Shown here piece after piece: positions 33,959-36,877 of a stretch of 36,877 nucleotides of DNA. A program made the position numbers and the translations under genes. Position 1 is the stretch's first letter; each line of letters begins with the position of its first letter. Under the pieces are notes generated by a model. The model was not told where the DNA came from and did not search any database. It saw nothing but the letters and a program-made list of their open reading frames with translations. This stretch comes from an uncultured bacterium (lineage in GTDB: Bacteria > Bacteroidota > Bacteroidia > Bacteroidales > Bacteroidaceae), in contig CALZTP010000016.1 in NCBI GenBank assembly GCA_945829115.1, positions 1 to 36,877 of the forward strand, in the 5' to 3' direction.

Positions 33959-34979
33959 ACTTGATCTTCTGCCACTTCTCCCTTGCCACCTTCTGAAGGT
34001 CGGTAGTGGTGTCGTTCTCGTCTACAATCTCCACGCCGAGCATCGTCTCTATGACGTCTTCCATAGTCACTATACCACGAAGACAGCCGTATTCGTCGGT
34101 GATGATAGAGATATGTTCCTTGCTACCAATCATTTTCTCCCAGATCTCTGCAACAGAGGCATCTTCATGGAAAGAGATAATTGGTCGGCGGATGGAAGAG
34201 AGCGTCATGTCGAACTTGTCTTCCGCCAGTTTCTCAAGAACAGAAGCGCGGAGAATATATCCAGTGATATAGTCCTTGTTATCATCGTAGACAAGGATTC
34301 TTGAATACGGATTAAATTGTTTGTTCTTCTGAAACTCTCGCATGGTGGTGGTGGCAGGTGCTGAAGCCACCACAATGCTTGGCGTCATGATTTTATTGGC
34401 AGTGACATTTGCCGTGGTGAGGAAGTTCTGAATGGTGGTGTTCTCCTGAGCTTTGAAGATTCCTTCTTCAGTACCCACATGAACCATTGCCGACACCTCC
34501 TCTCGGCTTACTGTTGCCTGCTTGCCTTTTGTTGAGAACACCTTGGTGATAACCTCAGACATCTTTACAAGAGGGTAACAGATAACCACGAGAACCTGAA
34601 TAATCCTCGTGCAAGGAATGGCGAGCTTGCGCCAATAAGATGCTCCTATCGTCTTCGGAATGATCTCTGAGAAGACGAGTATGAGCAGTGTGAGAATGGC
34701 AGAGATAACTCCGAACATCTCCTCTCCGAAAATTCTTGTTGACTCAGAACCAACTCCAGCTGCACCTATTGTGTGTGCAATGGTGTTTAGCGCAAGAATG
34801 GCTGCTACGGGACGATCGATATCGTTCTTGTACTCATGCAAAAGCGGTGCGAGCTTGTCGCCCTGGCTTTCTTTCATGGATATGAACGACATTGGTGTTG
34901 AGAGGAGTACTGCTTCGAGTATGGAACACAAGAACGATACTCCCAAGGCTCCAAGCAGATAGAGAATTAATAGTGTCAT
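33942..34979 (-). CDS. CNNM-type membrane protein with CBS pair (HlyC/CorC-like)
   Basis: A 345-residue protein with the DUF21/CNNM transmembrane domain (residues 1–140; LGVSFLCSILEAVLLSTPMS, VAAILALNTIAHTIGAAGVG, ILVFSEIIPKTIGASYWRKL). A pair of CBS domains follows (about 195–315; MTPSIVVASAPATTTMREF, then EHISIITDEYGCLRGIVTME). Relatives act in Mg2+ or Co2+ transport or homeostasis, with ATP sensed by the CBS pair. It ends 30 residues after the second CBS domain, so it lacks the C-terminal CorC_HlyC domain of the longer relatives. ATG start at 34979, with the MATE gene behind it in a probable two-gene operon. Confidence 0.92.
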   Translation of the reverse strand: MTLLILYLLGALGVSFLCSILEAVLLSTPMSFISMKESQGDKLAPLLHEYKNDIDRPVAAILALNTIAHTIGAAGVGSESTRIFGEEMFGVISAILTLLILVFSEIIPKTIGASYWRKLAIPCTRIIQVLVVICYPLVKMSEVITKVFSTKGKQATVSREEVSAMVHVGTEEGIFKAQENTTIQNFLTTANVTANKIMTPSIVVASAPATTTMREFQKNKQFNPYSRILVYDDNKDYITGYILRASVLEKLAEDKFDMTLSSIRRPIISFHEDASVAEIWEKMIGSKEHISIITDEYGCLRGIVTMEDVIETMLGVEIVDENDTTTDLQKVAREKWQKIKSQSKL

Positions 34980-35117
34980 TAAATTTTATTGTTGTTTGAA
35001 TTTTTTTCCTTTTCACCGCAAAAGCGAAGTGCCAATTCTTGAAAAAGAAATCAAAAAGAGTGGAGATTCTTAATTCAAAATATAGTCCTTTCCAGTCTGC
35101 GGAGAGAGGGTAGGGGG

Positions 35118-36581
35118 TTATCGCTTTTTCACCGGTTCACAAGAGAGACCGATTCCAAGCTTTTTAAAGATTTTTCTGTCGATGTCGCTGAGCATCACCG
35201 TGGTGTGTACCTGACAGCCGCGAAGGTTCGGAAGCTGCTGGAGAGCCTTTGAACAGTTCTCATCAGTATCGCTGAGCACAGAGAGTGCCACAAGCACCTC
35301 ATCGGTGTGAAGACGTGGATTCTTTCCTCTGAGGTATGATATTTTTGTTTTCTGAATAGGCTCTATCATGTTCTGTGGAATGAGCTTCACATCGTGGTCT
35401 ATTCCTGCGAGATGCTTTGTCGCGTTAAGCAGGAGGGCAGCAGAACAACCGAGTAGCGGACTGGACTTTGATGTGATGATTGTGCCATCGCTAAGTTCAA
35501 TAGCTGCAGAGGTGTGTCCGCTCGCCATGCATTTCTCTTTTGCGGCACGCACCACACGCCTTGTGGCGAGAGAGATCTTTGCTTGTGTGAACAGAAGCTT
35601 TATCTTGCTAATCTCATCTTGGTTGCTTGCTCCGTCAGCAGCTTTGTTTGTCGCCTCATAGTAGCGGCGAATAATCTCCTGCCTTGATGCCTGACAGCAT
35701 ACCTCATCGTCGCTGATGCAGAAGCCAATCATGTTCACACCCATATCGGTTGGCGATTTGTATGGATTCTCGCCATAGATACTTTCAAATAGCACGTTCA
35801 GCACAGGGAATATCTCGATGTCGCGATTGTAGTTGATGGCAACCTTGCCATAAGCATCGTAGTGGAAAGGGTCAATCATGTTAACATCGTTAAGGTCGGC
35901 AGTGGCAGCCTCATAGGCGATGTTCACAGGGTGCTTCAGAGAAAGATTCCACACTGGGAATGTCTCAAACTTCGCATATCCGGCACGCACACCACGCTTC
36001 TGCTCGTTGTAGAGCTGTGAGAGGCATACCGCCATCTTTCCAGAGCCAGGTCCTGGTGCTGTAACAATCACGAGTGGCTTCTCTGTCTTCACATAGTCGT
36101 TCTTTCCGAAACCATCGTCAGAGGCAATGAGTTCCACATTGTGTGGGTATTCGTCAATGAGATAGTGGAGATATGTCTTTATGCCCATGTTCTCCAGTCG
36201 CTGGCGGTAAGAAACGGCAGATGGCTGACCGTTGAAATGTGTTATAACCACAGAGCCGACGAAGAAGTCACGTTGCATAAATTCTGAGCGCAGGCGAAGC
36301 ACGTCCTCATCGTATGTGATGCCAAGGTCAGCACGCACCTTGTTTCGCTCAATATCTTCTGCGCTAATCACGATCACAATCTCTAAGGTGTCTGAGAGTT
36401 GTGAAAGCATGCGAAGCTTGGAGTCTGGCTCGAAGCCTGGCAACACGCGGCAGGCATGGTGGTCGTCGAAGAGTTTTCCACCTAATTCCAGATACAGTTT
36501 CCCGTCGAAATGGGCAATACGTTCACGAATGTGCTCCGACTGAATCTTGCAATATTTTTCGTTATCGAATCCTATTTTCAT
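35118..36581 (-). CDS. UPF0371 (DUF1846) family protein
   Basis: A 487-residue soluble protein of a widespread but functionally uncharacterised family. Recognisable family sequences are MKIGFDNEKYCKIQSEHIRE at the start, ERIAHFDGKLYLELGGKLFD, VLPGFEPDSKLRML and VTAPGPGSGKMAVCLSQLYN, where GPGSGK (177–182) looks like a P-loop. Later blocks are FETFPVWNLSLKHPVN and SPLLGCSAALLLNATKHLAG. The P-loop-like stretch suggests nucleotide or phosphate binding but no reaction is established. It starts with ATG just below a TACCTTTG element and probably forms its own transcript. Intact. Confidence 0.9.
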   Translation of the reverse strand: MKIGFDNEKYCKIQSEHIRERIAHFDGKLYLELGGKLFDDHHACRVLPGFEPDSKLRMLSQLSDTLEIVIVISAEDIERNKVRADLGITYDEDVLRLRSEFMQRDFFVGSVVITHFNGQPSAVSYRQRLENMGIKTYLHYLIDEYPHNVELIASDDGFGKNDYVKTEKPLVIVTAPGPGSGKMAVCLSQLYNEQKRGVRAGYAKFETFPVWNLSLKHPVNIAYEAATADLNDVNMIDPFHYDAYGKVAINYNRDIEIFPVLNVLFESIYGENPYKSPTDMGVNMIGFCISDDEVCCQASRQEIIRRYYEATNKAADGASNQDEISKIKLLFTQAKISLATRRVVRAAKEKCMASGHTSAAIELSDGTIITSKSSPLLGCSAALLLNATKHLAGIDHDVKLIPQNMIEPIQKTKISYLRGKNPRLHTDEVLVALSVLSDTDENCSKALQQLPNLRGCQVHTTVMLSDIDRKIFKKLGIGLSCEPVKKR

Positions 36582-36624
36582 GTTTATACCTAACTTGTAT
36601 ATTTTATATATCTATAACAAAATG

Positions 36625-36632
36625 CAAAGGTA
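36625..36632 (-). promoter_or_regulatory. -7 element upstream of the UPF0371 gene
   Basis: Minus strand TACCTTTG matches TAnnTTTG about 45 bases before the ATG. A TTTG further up is 24 bases away, longer than the usual 19–21, so the -33 element is weak. Confidence 0.55.
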
Positions 36633-36786
36633 CAATAATTTTTTCATATAATAACACAAAAAACCGAAAATATTTTCATTCTCCACTCGAAATGTAATAT
36701 TTTCCCCGTTTTTATCCAGAGAACAACAAAAAAATTATAACCCACAACTCATAACTCAAAACTCAAATCTAAAACCCATAAAACTC

Positions 36787-36820
36787 AAAAAACCGACAGT
36801 TTTAACGAACTGTCGGTTTT
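36787..36820 (-). terminator. Terminator of the tRNA-Lys transcript
   Basis: A 13-bp perfect stem (AAAACCGACAGTT with AACTGTCGGTTTT) with a 6-base loop. On the minus strand it is followed by a run of T's. It begins six bases after the tRNA 3' end. Confidence 0.9.
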
Positions 36821-36825
36821 GCCTG

Positions 36826-36877
36826 TACACCTGTAGGGATTCGAACCCTAGACCCACTGATTAAGAGTCAGTTGCTC
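36826..36877 (-). tRNA. tRNA-Lys (CTT anticodon), 5' part outside the window
   Basis: Read on the minus strand: the anticodon arm is ACTGA-CTCTTAA-TCAGT, giving anticodon CTT (lysine). The T arm is TAGGG-TTCGAAT-CCCTA, then the 3' acceptor strand CAGGTGT and discriminator A. No CCA is encoded. The D arm and 5' acceptor strand lie past the right edge, so the gene is partial here. Confidence 0.93.

Noticed and set aside
1..36877. A novel defence system, prophage or transposon
   Set aside because: No transposase, integrase, phage structural gene, nuclease/toxin pair or terminal repeats were recognised; all sizeable genes fit known families of metabolism, cell envelope or DNA maintenance.

Overview
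The window reads as a chromosome segment from a member of the Bacteroidota, order Bacteroidales, most like the Prevotella/Segatella group. The evidence is Bacteroidota-type promoters (TTTG, 19 bases, TAnnTTTG), a UpxY-type antiterminator heading a polysaccharide operon, the Bacteroidota-form omega subunit next to bamD and a DUF4293 gene, and an ftsK–LolA-like pair. The genus is an inference from gene content and style.

Region 1 (1–13130, all minus strand) is a surface-polysaccharide (capsule, exopolysaccharide or O-antigen) operon, transcribed right to left and running off the left edge. A promoter at 13102–13132 and a leader of about 170 nt precede the antiterminator. Then come a CMP-sialate synthetase-like enzyme, a phosphoethanolamine transferase, a GT2 enzyme, a Wzx-type flippase, a GT52-like (putative sialyl-) transferase, a GT11 alpha-1,2-fucosyltransferase, a second GT2, a GT4, a decayed stretch (a remnant glycosyltransferase plus a frameshifted GT4), a hexapeptide acyltransferase and a GT32 enzyme. 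Most junctions overlap or are only a few bases apart. No Wzy polymerase, initiating sugar-phosphate transferase or nonulosonate synthase is visible, so these must lie beyond the left edge or elsewhere.

Region 2 (13131–24010, plus strand) starts with about 700 bp of AT-rich, gene-free DNA holding an 11-bp tandem repeat and the ftsK promoter. It continues with housekeeping genes: ftsK, a LolA-like carrier overlapping mutS2, an OmpA-type lipoprotein, mtgA and pcrA/uvrD. A 17-bp inverted repeat closes it.

Region 3 (24184–30270, minus strand) is a complete glycine cleavage operon in the order gcvT, gcvH, gcvPA, gcvPB, lpdA. It has a split P-protein and its own L-protein gene, and is driven by a promoter at 30239–30268.

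Region 4 (30509–32484, plus strand) carries bamD, rpoZ and a DUF4293 membrane protein, ending at a convergent terminator. Region 5 (32572–36877, minus strand) carries a MATE exporter, a CNNM/CBS membrane protein, a UPF0371 (DUF1846) protein and, cut by the right edge, a tRNA-Lys(CTT) with a strong terminator.

I found no mobile element, CRISPR array, prophage or recognisable defence system. The most notable features are the decayed glycosyltransferase segment with a frameshift at a dinucleotide tract, the combination of sialate-type and fucose transfer genes without a sialate synthesis gene, and several unexplained short repeats between genes.
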